The notes: generated by a model from the letters alone, not told the origin. A stretch of DNA of 64,000 nucleotides from Hymenobacter nivis (GCF_006439025.1 NZ_RCYZ01000001.1:1-64000), one strand, 5' to 3'; shown: positions 26,871 to 36,053, numbered from the stretch's first letter. Numbers and translations: made by a program.

Positions 26871-29440
26871 TAGCCAAATACTGGCACCACGCGCCCCTCG
26901 TCCACCTTCAAGGCCGCGTCGTACTTTTTGCCGGTTTTGGCCGACACGAAGCCCTTGATGACGCCCGTTTCGCCGCGGCGCAGCAGCTGCTTTAGTTGCG
27001 TATCGGTCAGCTCCTTGCCGCCCCAGGCGAAAGGCACGCGGAACTGGCAGTCCTCGCGGAAGCGCGAGCAGCCGTAGGCGCTGCTGCCGCGCAGCATGGT
27101 GCCGAGCTTGCACACCGGGCACGGAATCTGGCCGGGGTCGGTGGCGGTGGTGGGCTTGCTTTCGGCGGCGGGCAGCAGCACGGGCTGGTGCTGCGCGTCG
27201 AGGCCCAGGGCGGCGTCGAACTTCTGCCCGTCGGGTCCCACGAAGCCCTTCATAATGGGCGTGCGCCCCTTGCTGAGCAACGCCTTGATTTGCGGGTCGC
27301 TGAACTTCTTGCCTTGTAACTCGGCCGGCAGCCGGAACTGGCAGCCCTCGCGGAAGCGGGCGCAGCCGAAGGCCGTTTTGCCGCGCAGGATGTGGCCGGT
27401 TTTGCACACCGGGCAGGGCCCCAGGCCAGCCGTGGCGTCGGCGGATTTCTTGGCCGCGGGCGTGGCGGTGGCCTTGCTGCCCGGCGCCACCGCAGCGGCG
27501 CCCTGGGGGCCCCGGGCGGCGGGCTGCTCGGCGCTGCCGCTCGTCACGGCGCGGCCCGAGCCGTCGGTTTTCACCTCCTGCACCATCTCGCGCACTAGGT
27601 TGGTGAGCTCGCCCAAAAACTGCTCGCTGGTGAGTTCGCCGCGCTCGATTTGGCGCAGCTTGTGCTCCCACTGCCCGGTCAGCTCCGCCGATTTCAGCGT
27701 CGGGTTGCGAATCAACCCGATGAGTTCCACCCCCGTGGGTGTGGGCAGGATGCGCTTTTTCTCGCGCCGGATGTAGTTCCGCTTGAACAGCGTTTCGATG
27801 ATGGCGGCGCGGGTGCTGGGGCGGCCAATGCCGTTTTCCTTCATCGCCTGGCGCAATTCCTCGTCGTCGATGTTGCGGCCAGCGGTTTCCATGCCGCGCA
27901 GCAGGCTGGCCTCGGTGTAGTCCTTGGGCGGCTGGGTCACCTTGCTGTCGAGGCGCGGGGCGTGGGGCCCGCTTTCGCCCTTCGTGAAACTGGGCAGCAC
28001 GGTGCTCACCACGTCGTCGTCCTCGGCGGCGGGGGCCCCGGGCTGGGCGCCGGCGGCGGGCGCGGGCTTGGGCGCGGCCTGCTGGGCTGGGTCGCCGTAC
28101 ACCACGCGCCAGCCGGGGCTGAGGATCTGGCGGCCGCGCACCCGGAAAGGGCGCTCGGCGGCCTCGGCCAGCACAGTGGTGTTGCTCACCTCGCAATCGG
28201 GGTAAAACGCGGCGATGAAGCGCCGGGCGATGATGTCGTACACGCTACTTTCCATACCGCCGCTGGGGCCCGCCGCGCCGGTCGGAATGATGGCGTGGTG
28301 GTCGGTTACCTTGTTGTTGTTGAACACCTTGCCCGTCTTCGGTATCTTGCCCGCCAGCAGCGGCGCCGTGAGCGTGGGGTAGGCCAGGCCGCGCAAAATG
28401 CCGGGGATTTTCGGGTACTGGTCGTCGGGCAGAAACGTGGTGTCTACCCGCGGGTAGCTCACCGCTTTCTTCTCGTACAGGGCCTGCACAATCTTGAGCG
28501 TGTCCTCGGCCGAGAGGCCCAACTGGTTGTTGCACTGCACTTGCAGCGAGGTCAGGTCGAAGAGGCGCGGCGGCGATTCACGGCCTTTCTTAATCTCGAC
28601 ATCGGTGATGGTGAGCGGCGCGGGGCGCACGGCTTCCAGGGCTTCGTTGGCCTCTTTTTCGGTCACGAAGTAGCCCAGGGCCTTCAGGCGCTCCTTCTCG
28701 TCGGGCGCGTCTTCGGCGGCCTTGGCCTGCTTGGGCGGGGCAATGTGGGCGAACATCGTGCCCCGGTATTCGGTGCGCAGCACCCAGTAGGGCTCGGGCT
28801 TGAAGTTCTGGATTTCGTGGTGGCGGGCCACCAGCAGGGCCAGCGTGGGCGTTTGCACCCGCCCGATGCTCAGCAGCTGCTTGTCCTGGTAGGTCGTGTA
28901 TTTCAGCGTGAACAGGCGCGTGGCGTTTAGGCCCAGCAGCCAGTCGCCCACGGCGCGGCTCTTGCCCGCCTGGTAGAGCTTGTCGAATTCCTTGCCGTCG
29001 CGCAAGTTGTTGAACCCCTGCCGAATGGCCTCTTCGGTGAGCGACGAAATCCAGAGCCGCTTCACCGGCTTGCGGCACTTGGCCTCCATCAGCACCCAGC
29101 GCTGAATCACCTCCCCTTCCTGCCCCGCGTCGCCGCAGTTGATGACCTCCGTGGCCTCGTCAATCAGCCGCTTGATGGTGTGGAACTGCTTCACCACGCC
29201 CTCGTCGCGGCGCATGAGCTTGATGCCGAAGCTCTCCGGCACCATGGGCAGCGCGTGCAGGCTCCAGCGCTTCCAGGCCGGGTCGTAGTCGTCGGGTTCC
29301 TTCAGCTGGCAGAAGTGGCCGAAGGTCCAGGTCACCTGGTAGCCGTTGCCCTCCATGTAACCGTCCATGCGGCGGGTGGCGCCCAGCACGGTGGCAATTT
29401 CGCGGGCTACGCTAGGTTTTTCGGCAATGCAGACAATCAC
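26870..29440 (-). CDS. topB: DNA topoisomerase III (type IA)
   Basis: 856 residues. Toprim: N-terminal Glu7 in IAEKPSVAREIA and the acidic motif as CGDAGQEGE (102-110), where the usual DPDREGE second Asp is Gly; the DAG form is common in Bacteroidota TopB (family knowledge). The catalytic Tyr lies in VSYPRVDTTFLP; SIGRVQTPTLALL is the second signature. The C-terminus carries two Cys-containing modules (CPVCKTGHILRG...FGCARFREGCQF and CPVCKLGTMLRG...YGCSRFREDCQF), each followed by a helical FSDPQIKALLSKG-like piece. It relaxes negative supercoils and decatenates. It appears to be a chromosomal housekeeping copy; no conjugative genes are nearby. Confidence 0.95.
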   Translation of the reverse strand: MIVCIAEKPSVAREIATVLGATRRMDGYMEGNGYQVTWTFGHFCQLKEPDDYDPAWKRWSLHALPMVPESFGIKLMRRDEGVVKQFHTIKRLIDEATEVINCGDAGQEGEVIQRWVLMEAKCRKPVKRLWISSLTEEAIRQGFNNLRDGKEFDKLYQAGKSRAVGDWLLGLNATRLFTLKYTTYQDKQLLSIGRVQTPTLALLVARHHEIQNFKPEPYWVLRTEYRGTMFAHIAPPKQAKAAEDAPDEKERLKALGYFVTEKEANEALEAVRPAPLTITDVEIKKGRESPPRLFDLTSLQVQCNNQLGLSAEDTLKIVQALYEKKAVSYPRVDTTFLPDDQYPKIPGILRGLAYPTLTAPLLAGKIPKTGKVFNNNKVTDHHAIIPTGAAGPSGGMESSVYDIIARRFIAAFYPDCEVSNTTVLAEAAERPFRVRGRQILSPGWRVVYGDPAQQAAPKPAPAAGAQPGAPAAEDDDVVSTVLPSFTKGESGPHAPRLDSKVTQPPKDYTEASLLRGMETAGRNIDDEELRQAMKENGIGRPSTRAAIIETLFKRNYIRREKKRILPTPTGVELIGLIRNPTLKSAELTGQWEHKLRQIERGELTSEQFLGELTNLVREMVQEVKTDGSGRAVTSGSAEQPAARGPQGAAAVAPGSKATATPAAKKSADATAGLGPCPVCKTGHILRGKTAFGCARFREGCQFRLPAELQGKKFSDPQIKALLSKGRTPIMKGFVGPDGQKFDAALGLDAQHQPVLLPAAESKPTTATDPGQIPCPVCKLGTMLRGSSAYGCSRFREDCQFRVPFAWGGKELTDTQLKQLLRRGETGVIKGFVSAKTGKKYDAALKVDEGRVVPVFG

Positions 29441-29493
29441 GGGTTTTCAGCGTTTTTCGTTGGTTGCGCGGGGTTTTCGGCGCGCGTAATCAA

Positions 29494-29501
29494 CAAAGGT
29501 A
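29494..29501 (-). promoter_or_regulatory. -7 element TACCTTTG for topB
   Basis: Exact TAnnTTTG match on the minus strand, 53 nt upstream of the topB start. Confidence 0.5.
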
Positions 29502-29566
29502 ACCGCGAAAAAGGTCGGCGTTTGGGACCCTTGGCACGAACCGCGCGGCCACCCGCCACCGGGGCC

Positions 29567-30466
29567 CTACGCCGCCACCGCTTCCCAAACCGCCGGTGCC
29601 TCGTCGGCTGCCGCGCCCGGGGCCCCAGCCGGGGGCGTGGTGGTTTGCCGCACCCGCCACAGCACGGCGGCCAGCACCAGCGCGCTCAGCCCCACGGCCC
29701 CCGCATACGCCCAGGCCGAGCCAAACCCTTCGACCAGCGAATCCTTTTGCCAGGCCGCCGGGGCCCACCGCATGGCGATGAACGCCACGGAATTGTTGAG
29801 CGCGTGAATGGCCATGCACACGCCCAGCGACCGGGTGCGGTAGTAGAGCCAGCCCAGCAGCAGGCCGAACAGCCCGGCGCTCACGCTCTGCGCCGGATTG
29901 AAGTGGATCAGCCCGAAGAGCAGCGCCGACTGCCCAATGGCCACCCAGGGCCGCTGATGTTGCAGCAATCCATTTAGGATGACGCCCCGAAACAGCAGCT
30001 CCTCCAGCACGGCGGCAGCGCCGGCCCCCAGCAGCAGGGCCACGGCGGGCGTTCGGCTTACTTCCTCGAAAAGGCTGCCAGCGGTGTTGGGCAGGTGCAG
30101 AAAGCTGAGCAGCGAAAGCACCAAGATGTTGGCTACCACCACCGCGGGCAGCGCGACAAGCAGCCACGGCCGCGCCTGCCCCAGCAGCTGCCAGGGCTGC
30201 CACCGCGCGCCCGCCTTCCAGCGCAGAAACGCCAGCAGAGCCGCGTTGGCGACGGTTGCCGCCACCATTATCCGTTGGGCCCGGGGCCAATGGGTGACGC
30301 TGAGCGCCGCGTAGCAGAGGCCACCGGCTACCAGCGAAACCAGCAGGTACCACCCTAGGATGCCCCAGCTCTCGCCCAGCGTGGGGTAGGCCAAGACCGG
30401 GCGTTTCGGAGCAGCAACGGGTGCTTCGGGAGCAGCTTTGGAGGCGAAGGGTACAGGTATTTCCAT
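29567..30466 (-). CDS. CPBP-family intramembrane protease (CAAX/Abi-type)
   Basis: 299 residues, about eight hydrophobic segments. The three glutamyl-protease motifs are present: EELLFRG (155-161), FGLIHFNP and HALNNSVAF. In bacteria the family includes Abi/bacteriocin-immunity and CAAX-like proteases; no bacteriocin genes are visible here, so the role is open. The start at MEIPVPFASK (30466) avoids a long unlikely leader. Confidence 0.9.
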   Translation of the reverse strand: MEIPVPFASKAAPEAPVAAPKRPVLAYPTLGESWGILGWYLLVSLVAGGLCYAALSVTHWPRAQRIMVAATVANAALLAFLRWKAGARWQPWQLLGQARPWLLVALPAVVVANILVLSLLSFLHLPNTAGSLFEEVSRTPAVALLLGAGAAAVLEELLFRGVILNGLLQHQRPWVAIGQSALLFGLIHFNPAQSVSAGLFGLLLGWLYYRTRSLGVCMAIHALNNSVAFIAMRWAPAAWQKDSLVEGFGSAWAYAGAVGLSALVLAAVLWRVRQTTTPPAGAPGAAADEAPAVWEAVAA

Positions 30467-30752
30467 ACAGAAAAGACGGGCGAAGCGAAGGATGGGGCCC
30501 CTAAAAATACCGGCCTGCGCCCCACCAAACAGCAGCGGCCGCCACATTTATTTTGGCGGCTGCCCCCACTCCCCGCTCACTGCCGCGGGCCGGCCGAAAC
30601 CGCTGAGCCGGCCAGACTCTTCGGGGCCTGGATGGGGCCCCGGGGCGCAGCTTCTGGTGCAGCTAGCGGCGCTTTTGCGGTGGCCGTTGCTGCGCCGACG
30701 CCTACCCGCGGGGCCGGGCCGCGTATGTCTAGCCTCACTTCTCTTGCTGCCC

Positions 30753-31172
30753 ATGGTTGTTCAAAAACAGTTGCGGCTGCCGGCCCTGCGCCGGGGCTTC
30801 CACCTCATCACCGATTACGTGCTGGCTGAGCTGCCCGAACTCCAGCAAATGCGGGCCGGCCTGCTGCACGTTTTCATCCAGCACACGTCGGCCAGCTTGT
30901 GCCTCAACGAAAACGCCGACCCCACGGTGCGCCACGACTTCGAGCAGTTTTTCAACCGCACCGCGCCCGAAAACGCGCCCTATTTCCGGCACAATTCCGA
31001 GGGCCCCGATGACATGCCGGCCCACCTGAAAGCCGCGCTGTTGGGCAGCAGTGTCAGCATTCCCGTCGCAAACGGGGCCCCAGCCCTGGGCATTTGGCAG
31101 GGCATATACCTGGGCGAGCACCGCGACCACGGCGGCCGCCGCGCACTGGTGCTCACACTGATGGGCGAGTAG
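30753..31172 (+). CDS. yjbQ: YjbQ/UPF0047 family protein
   Basis: 139 residues covering the whole UPF0047 fold. Signatures: RRGFHLITDYV, IQHTSASLCLNENADPTVR (putative metal or active-site His44) and the C-terminal GIWQGIYLGEHRDHGGRRALVLTLMGE. Family members show weak thiamine-phosphate synthase activity, but the physiological role is uncertain. It is divergent from the CPBP gene across a 286-bp gap. Confidence 0.92.
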   Translation: MVVQKQLRLPALRRGFHLITDYVLAELPELQQMRAGLLHVFIQHTSASLCLNENADPTVRHDFEQFFNRTAPENAPYFRHNSEGPDDMPAHLKAALLGSSVSIPVANGAPALGIWQGIYLGEHRDHGGRRALVLTLMGE

Positions 31173-31338
31173 GCCCGCACCGCCCGTGGGGCCCTGGCGT
31201 TGGCCGGCCAATACGGCGGCGTCGGCCGGGTTTTTCGGGGCGTTGGCGGGGGCCCGCGTCACATTTTGCGCGGTGGGGCCGTATGCGGGGCGGTGCCTTT
31301 GGCGGCGTCTTTCCAACGCCCCACACCCCGTTTCTACC

Positions 31339-31776
31339 ATGTCCGACGTCGTTCTTATTGCCGAGCCCTACGGCTCGATGTTGTTTGCCCCCGAAGTGCC
31401 GTGCCTCATCGTGCAGTGGCACGGCTTCGCCACCAGCGCCGAATTTCGCTCCTTGATGGACCGCGGCCTGGAGCTGTACCGCGGCAAGGCCCGCCAAATC
31501 AAGCCCCTGGGGTGGCTGGCCGACACCCGGCTGGTGGGCGCCGTGCGCGCCGAAACCCAGCAGTGGATGTGCGACGACTGGAACCTACGGGCCGCTAAGG
31601 CGGGCATCCACCACGTCAGCTTTGTGGTACCCGAAACCGTGTTCGGGCAGATTTCGGTGGGCACCTACACCGAGAACGTGGCCAAGACCGCGGCCTACGC
31701 CATCGACCCCAGCCAGCACCACACCCTGGCCACGGCCAAGGCGTGGCTGCGCGAGCAGTTGCAGCAGATTAAGTAG
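31339..31776 (+). CDS. Small soluble protein, possibly STAS/SpoIIAA-like
   Basis: 145 residues, no signal peptide. The pattern of beta strands and helices (VPCLIVQWHGFAT, IKPLGWLADTRLVGAV, HHVSFVVPETVFGQISV) looks like the SpoIIAA/STAS-like single-domain proteins common in Hymenobacter-type genomes. This is structural impression, not a recognised family. No phosphorylatable Ser motif could be assigned. Confidence 0.6.
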   Translation: MSDVVLIAEPYGSMLFAPEVPCLIVQWHGFATSAEFRSLMDRGLELYRGKARQIKPLGWLADTRLVGAVRAETQQWMCDDWNLRAAKAGIHHVSFVVPETVFGQISVGTYTENVAKTAAYAIDPSQHHTLATAKAWLREQLQQIK

Positions 31777-31849
31777 GTGCAGCGGGCGCGCTGAGCCCCG
31801 GGAATTATCGTGCCCATTACGCTAGGCACTGCCCAGGGCCCAAAACGGG

Positions 31850-33313
31850 CTACTGTGCGTCGGCGTCGCCGCGCTCCTGGGCTTGGCGCAGCTTGCTATT
31901 TTTCTTGCCGTAGCCGTAGTAGATGGCCAAGCCCAAGGCCAGCCATACGAACAGGCGCAGCCAGGTTTCCCAGGGCAGCGAGGCCATCATCACCAGGCAC
32001 ACCACAATGCCGAGGATGGGCACCACCGGCACCCACGGCGTGCGAAAGCTGCGGGGCGCGTCGGGGTTGGTGCGGCGCATGATCATCACGCCCAGGCACA
32101 CCATCACGAAGGCCAGCAGCGTGCCGATGCTCGTCATTTCGCCCACCACGGAGATGGGCACGAAGCCCGCAAACACGGCGATGAAGCAGCCCAGCAGCAG
32201 GCTCGACTGGAACGGCGTGTTGAAGGTGGGGTGCAGCTTGGAGAACACCGGCGGCAGCAGGCCGTCGCGCGACATGGAGAAAAACACCCGCGACTGCCCC
32301 AGCAAATCGACCAGAATAACCGACGTGTAGCCGATGAGGATGGCCAGAATCACGGCCGAGCTGAGCCAGGCGTAGGGTGTTTTTTCGATGGCGATGGCTA
32401 CCGGGGCGGCGCTGTTTTTGAACTCGGTGTAGTTGGCCAACCCCGTGAGGACGTGACCGAAGAGCACGAACAGCACCGTGCACACCGCCAGCGAGCCGAG
32501 GATGCCGATGGGCATGTTGCGCTGCGGGTTCTTGGTTTCCTGGGCCATGGTGGCCACGATGTCGAAGCCGATGAACACGAAGAAGATGACGCCCGCCCCG
32601 CGCAAAATGCCGCTCAGGCCGAACTCGCCAAAGTTGCCGGTGTTGGCCGGAATGTAGGGCTGGTAGTTGGCGGGGTCGATGTACTTCCAGCCCAGGGCGA
32701 TGAACACCAGCACCACTGCCACCTTCAGGGCCACCACCAGGGCGTTGAACCACGCCGAGCCTTTGGTGCCCCGCGTGACGATGGCCGTGATGGCCAGCAC
32801 CACCAGCATGGCCGGCACGTTGCCATAACCGCTCACGCTAGAGCCGTCGGCGAGCTTGGCCGACTCAAACGGCGACATCACCAGCTGGGCCGGCAGGTGC
32901 AGGCCGTACTTGCCCAGAAACTTGATGAGGTACTGCGACCAGCTGATGGCCACCGTGGCGGCCCCCACCGAGTACTCAAGCACAAGGTCCCAGCCGATGA
33001 TCCAGGCAAAAAGCTCGCCCATGGTGGCGTAGGAGTAGGTGTAGGCCGAGCCCGACACGGGCACCAGCGCGGCAAACTCGGCGTAGCACAGGGCCGAGAA
33101 GGCGCAGCCCACGGCCGCCACCACGAAGGAGAGCGTAACGGCGGGCCCCGCGTTGTTGGCCGCCGCGATGCCGGTGAGCGAAAACAGGCCCGCGCCGATA
33201 ATGACGCCGATGCCAATGGCAATGAGGCTGAAGCCGTTGAGGGTGCGCTTGAGGGTGTTGCCCCCGGTTTCGGCCGCTTCGCGCTGCAACAGGGCCAGTG
33301 ATTTTTTTAGCAT
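31850..33313 (-). CDS. APC-superfamily amino acid permease under a SAM riboswitch
   Basis: Membrane transporter of 487 residues with about 12-13 helices. The consensus APC start GFSLIAIGIGVIIGAGLFSLTG is near residue 28, then SFVVAAVGCAFSALCYAEFA and FFVFIGFDIVATMAQETKNPQRNMPIGI. It groups by eye with the CAT/YfnA-like cationic or general amino-acid permeases. The S-box riboswitch in its ~300-nt leader suggests uptake of methionine or a related sulfur compound (inference). The start at MLKKSLALLQREA (33313) fits family N-termini. Confidence 0.9.
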   Translation of the reverse strand: MLKKSLALLQREAAETGGNTLKRTLNGFSLIAIGIGVIIGAGLFSLTGIAAANNAGPAVTLSFVVAAVGCAFSALCYAEFAALVPVSGSAYTYSYATMGELFAWIIGWDLVLEYSVGAATVAISWSQYLIKFLGKYGLHLPAQLVMSPFESAKLADGSSVSGYGNVPAMLVVLAITAIVTRGTKGSAWFNALVVALKVAVVLVFIALGWKYIDPANYQPYIPANTGNFGEFGLSGILRGAGVIFFVFIGFDIVATMAQETKNPQRNMPIGILGSLAVCTVLFVLFGHVLTGLANYTEFKNSAAPVAIAIEKTPYAWLSSAVILAILIGYTSVILVDLLGQSRVFFSMSRDGLLPPVFSKLHPTFNTPFQSSLLLGCFIAVFAGFVPISVVGEMTSIGTLLAFVMVCLGVMIMRRTNPDAPRSFRTPWVPVVPILGIVVCLVMMASLPWETWLRLFVWLALGLAIYYGYGKKNSKLRQAQERGDADAQ

Positions 33314-33500
33314 GTAAGCAAAGGGCCCGCGGCGGGGCGGGCGGGGGTGAAGGCGCGGCGGGGCCCCGGCGGGGGCCGGCGGTGCCCCGCCGCGGGGCGT
33401 AGGAAAAAGGACGGGGGCTTGGGGCGGGGGCCCCGGAGCGGCGAGCGGCAGGGCCGGGCACCGGGCGGGGCAACGGAACGAATCAGGGCATTGCGGCGGC

Positions 33501-33596
33501 TTGTTTTTATAGGTCCAGGGCTTGGCACCTTTCCACGGGGTGGGGGTTGCCGGCGCGTCAGCGAGCCTGTCTCTCGGCGCCTCTTTATAAAAACAA
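33501..33596 (-). promoter_or_regulatory. SAM-I (S-box) riboswitch in the permease leader
   Basis: Read on the minus strand, an 11-bp P1 stem (33586-33596 with 33501-33511) encloses the S-box core in the right order: AAGAGG, GAGAGACAGGCTC, TGACGCGCCGGCAACC, a P3 hairpin CCAC-CCC-GTGG and GGTGCCAAGCCC, with GGT/ACC closing P4. P2 pairs GGCGC with GCGCC. These are the most conserved SAM-I elements. It lies ~190 nt upstream of the permease start. SAM binding should lower expression; the expression platform is a GC-rich hairpin region without a clear U-run, so a translational or Rho-type mode is possible. Confidence 0.88.
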
Positions 33597-33623
33597 CCCG
33601 CGGCGCACCGCGGCATTGCCGGG

Positions 33624-33631
33624 CAAAGGTA
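33624..33631 (-). promoter_or_regulatory. -7 element TACCTTTG for the riboswitch-permease transcript
   Basis: Exact TAnnTTTG match on the minus strand, 28 nt upstream of the riboswitch P1 stem. It places the transcription start just before the riboswitch and ~300 nt before the permease ATG. Confidence 0.6.
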
Positions 33632-33665
33632 CGGCGCAAGGGCCTTGGCCCGGCGCGCGGGGCCT

Positions 33666-33672
33666 TACTTTG
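33666..33672 (+). promoter_or_regulatory. Candidate -7 element TACTTTG(CGG)
   Basis: TACTTTGCGG lies 6 nt before the ATG of the response-regulator gene at 33679, implying a nearly leaderless transcript. It is divergent from the permease promoter 35 bp away. Confidence 0.4.
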
Positions 33673-33678
33673 CGGGCC

Positions 33679-34359
33679 ATGAAGATTCTATTGGTTGAAG
33701 ACGAACCGTCCGTGGCCGCGTTCCTGCACCAGGGCCTGAGCGAGCAGGGCTACGCTGTAGACCTGGCCGCCGACGGCCTGCTGGGCCTGCGCCGGGCCCA
33801 GGCCACGCGCTACGATTGCCTCATCCTCGACCAGCTGCTACCCGGACTGAGCGGGCTGGAGCTGTGCCGCCAGGTGCGGGCCCACGACGCGGGCGTGCCC
33901 ATCCTGATGCTGACGGCGCTGGGCGAGACGGACGACAAAATTCGGGGCCTCGACGCCGGGGCCGACGACTACCTCGTGAAGCCCTTCGCCTTTGAGGAGC
34001 TGCTGGCGCGGCTTCGGGCCCTTGTGCGCCGCCGCACCGAGGCCCCCGCCCCCGCCGCGCCCCTGCACCTGGCCGACCTCACCCTCGACCCCGGCGCCAA
34101 GCGCGTGACGCGCGCCGGCCAAGCCGTGCAGCTCACGGCCCGCGAGTTTGCCCTGCTCGAGTACCTGCTGCGCCACCAAAACCGGGTGGTGAGCCGCGCC
34201 GACCTGCTGGAGCACGTTTGGGACCTGAGCTTCGACACCGGCTCGAACGTGGTGGACGTGTACATCAACTTCCTGCGCAAGAAGATTGATAAGGGATTCG
34301 ATACCAAGCTCATTCACACGCTGGTGGGCATGGGCTACATGATGAAAAGCGAGGACTAA
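33679..34359 (+). CDS. OmpR/PhoB-type response regulator
   Basis: 226 residues. Receiver domain: acidic EDE (7-9), phospho-Asp51 in LDQLLPG, and YLVKPF. Winged-helix DNA-binding domain from about 130: LTAREFALLEYLLRHQNRVVSR, then NVVDVYINFLRKKID and HTLVGMGYMM. Paired with the histidine kinase 160 bp downstream. Such regulators bind direct repeats at 10-11-bp spacing; a matching array sits just after the kinase gene (35988-36034). Confidence 0.95.
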   Translation: MKILLVEDEPSVAAFLHQGLSEQGYAVDLAADGLLGLRRAQATRYDCLILDQLLPGLSGLELCRQVRAHDAGVPILMLTALGETDDKIRGLDAGADDYLVKPFAFEELLARLRALVRRRTEAPAPAAPLHLADLTLDPGAKRVTRAGQAVQLTAREFALLEYLLRHQNRVVSRADLLEHVWDLSFDTGSNVVDVYINFLRKKIDKGFDTKLIHTLVGMGYMMKSED

Positions 34360-34519
34360 TTTCTTGATGTGGACGAATGCGGCAATGGGCAAACTGTAGT
34401 TCTACGAATGAAAGCGGCGCGCTGCGTGACGGCCTTTTGTTTACCTGGGGCCCCATTGTCCACATTCTTTACATCCTGCACATTCTTCCCTTCCTGCCCA
34501 TTTAACCTCCCCCACTGCC

Positions 34520-35944
34520 GTGTCCATTCGCCTGCGCCTGGCGCTCCAGTTCGGGGCCATTCTGGCCGTTACGCTGCTGCTGTTTGCGCTGGTCATTTAC
34601 GTGGCCACGCAGCAGTCGCGGCGCGTGCTGTTCACCGAAAGCCTGTTTAAGCGCACGCTGGTGGTGGGCCACGCCTACGCCGCCGGCCAGAGCGAGGCCG
34701 CCGACGCCGACGCCGGCCACCGCACCGCCTACCGCCACTACCTGCGCCAGCTCTACCGCACGCTGCCCGCCGAGGAAGGCCGGGTGTACAACGCCGCCGG
34801 CCGCCTGGTGTTTCGGGAGGGGCAGGGGCCCGGGCGCGCGGTGCCCGCCGCCTGGCTGGCCGAGGTGCGCCGCACCGGCCGCGCCGTGCTCGAACCGGAA
34901 ACCAACTACCACGAAACCGTGGGCCTGCTCTACCACGACGCCCGCCTGGGGCCCCTGGTGGTGGTGGCCTCGTCGGTAGACGAAGACAGCCGCCAGCAGC
35001 TGGGGCAGCTGCGGCAGCTACTGGCCGCGGGCCTGCTGGCGGCCCTGGCCGTGACGGGCATCGGCGGGTGGGGCTTTGCCGGGCAGGCGCTGCGGCCGCT
35101 GCGGCGCATGGTGCGGGAGGTAGACGGCATCACGGCCACTGACCTGAGCCAGCGCCTGACGCCCGCCACGGGCCACGCCGACGAGATTGGCCGCCTGGCC
35201 CAGCGCTTCAACCGCCTGCTCGACCGCCTCGAATCGGCCTTTGCCGGGCAGCGCACCTTCGTGCGCGACGCCTCGCACGAGCTGCGCACGCCCCTCACCG
35301 CCCTCATCGGCGAGCTGGAGGTGGCCTTGCTGCAAGCCGAGCGCCCCGCGGCCGAGTACCGCCGCGTGCTCCAGCGCACCCTCGATTCGGCCCGCCGCCT
35401 GAACGAGCTCACCAACGGCCTGCTGCAAATTGCCCGCGCTTCCGACGACCCTTCGCAGGTGCCGATGGCCGCCGTGGCCCTCGACGAGCTGCTGCTGCTG
35501 GCCCACGAGCAGGTGCTGCGCCGCTACCCCACCTGCCGCGTCGACCTGGCCTTTGGCGATACCGATGCCGACGCGGCCGACGCCTTTGCCGTACGCGGCA
35601 ACGAGGCCCTGCTGCTGGCGGCCGTGCTCAACGTGCTCGACAATGCGTGCAAGTTTTCGGGCAGTGGCGGCACCGTCACGGCCACGCTGGCCACGGGGCC
35701 CGCCCGCCTCGTGCTGCTGGTGGCCGACGAGGGCCCCGGCCTCCACGCCGAAGATCTGGCCCAGGTGTTCGTGCCGTTTTTCCGGGCGGCAGCGGCGCGG
35801 GCGGTGCCGGGCCACGGCATCGGCCTGCCCCTCACGGCCCGCATCATGGCCCTGCACGGCGGCACGGTGCGCCTGGCCAGCCAGCCCGGTCAGGGCACGC
35901 AAGTGTGGCTGGAGTGGCCCCGGCGCGGCGCGGGCGCGGCCTAA
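34520..35944 (+). CDS. Membrane sensor histidine kinase
   Basis: 474 residues, GTG start (MSIRLRLALQFGAILA). Two transmembrane helices (about 7-27 and 165-185) frame a ~135-residue periplasmic sensor region. HAMP follows (ALRPLRRMVREVDGI), then HisKA with FVRDASHELRTPLTAL (phospho-His253) and HATPase (NVLDNACKFSGSGG, DEGPGL, GHGIGLPLTARI). Partner of the regulator upstream. The architecture is that of CusS/ArlS-like sensors; the signal is unknown. Confidence 0.93.
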   Translation: MSIRLRLALQFGAILAVTLLLFALVIYVATQQSRRVLFTESLFKRTLVVGHAYAAGQSEAADADAGHRTAYRHYLRQLYRTLPAEEGRVYNAAGRLVFREGQGPGRAVPAAWLAEVRRTGRAVLEPETNYHETVGLLYHDARLGPLVVVASSVDEDSRQQLGQLRQLLAAGLLAALAVTGIGGWGFAGQALRPLRRMVREVDGITATDLSQRLTPATGHADEIGRLAQRFNRLLDRLESAFAGQRTFVRDASHELRTPLTALIGELEVALLQAERPAAEYRRVLQRTLDSARRLNELTNGLLQIARASDDPSQVPMAAVALDELLLLAHEQVLRRYPTCRVDLAFGDTDADAADAFAVRGNEALLLAAVLNVLDNACKFSGSGGTVTATLATGPARLVLLVADEGPGLHAEDLAQVFVPFFRAAAARAVPGHGIGLPLTARIMALHGGTVRLASQPGQGTQVWLEWPRRGAGAA

Positions 35945-35987
35945 GGGCGGCGGGGCTTGCCGCCGCCCGGGGCCCTAGCGCAACCTA

Positions 35988-36053
35988 TTTAATGGTTTTA
36001 ATTTCATTTTAATTGGGCTTTAACCCCGGTTTAATAGCGGCTTTCTAACCTTG
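35988..36053 (+). promoter_or_regulatory. 11-bp-periodic TTTAA operator array and promoter upstream of SulP
   Basis: TTTAA occurs at 35988, 35997, 36008, 36019 and 36030; the last four starts are exactly 11 bp apart, one helical turn. TAACCTTG at 36046-36053 (one mismatch to TAnnTTTG) is a plausible -7 element, so the boxes cover roughly -25 to -65. This geometry is typical of an OmpR/PhoB-family activator site. The adjacent regulator at 33679 is the natural candidate. Confidence 0.6.

Noticed and set aside
34360..34519. ATGTGGAC...GTCCACAT inverted pair between response regulator and kinase
   Set aside because: Only 8 bp and about 90 nt apart; no supporting structure.
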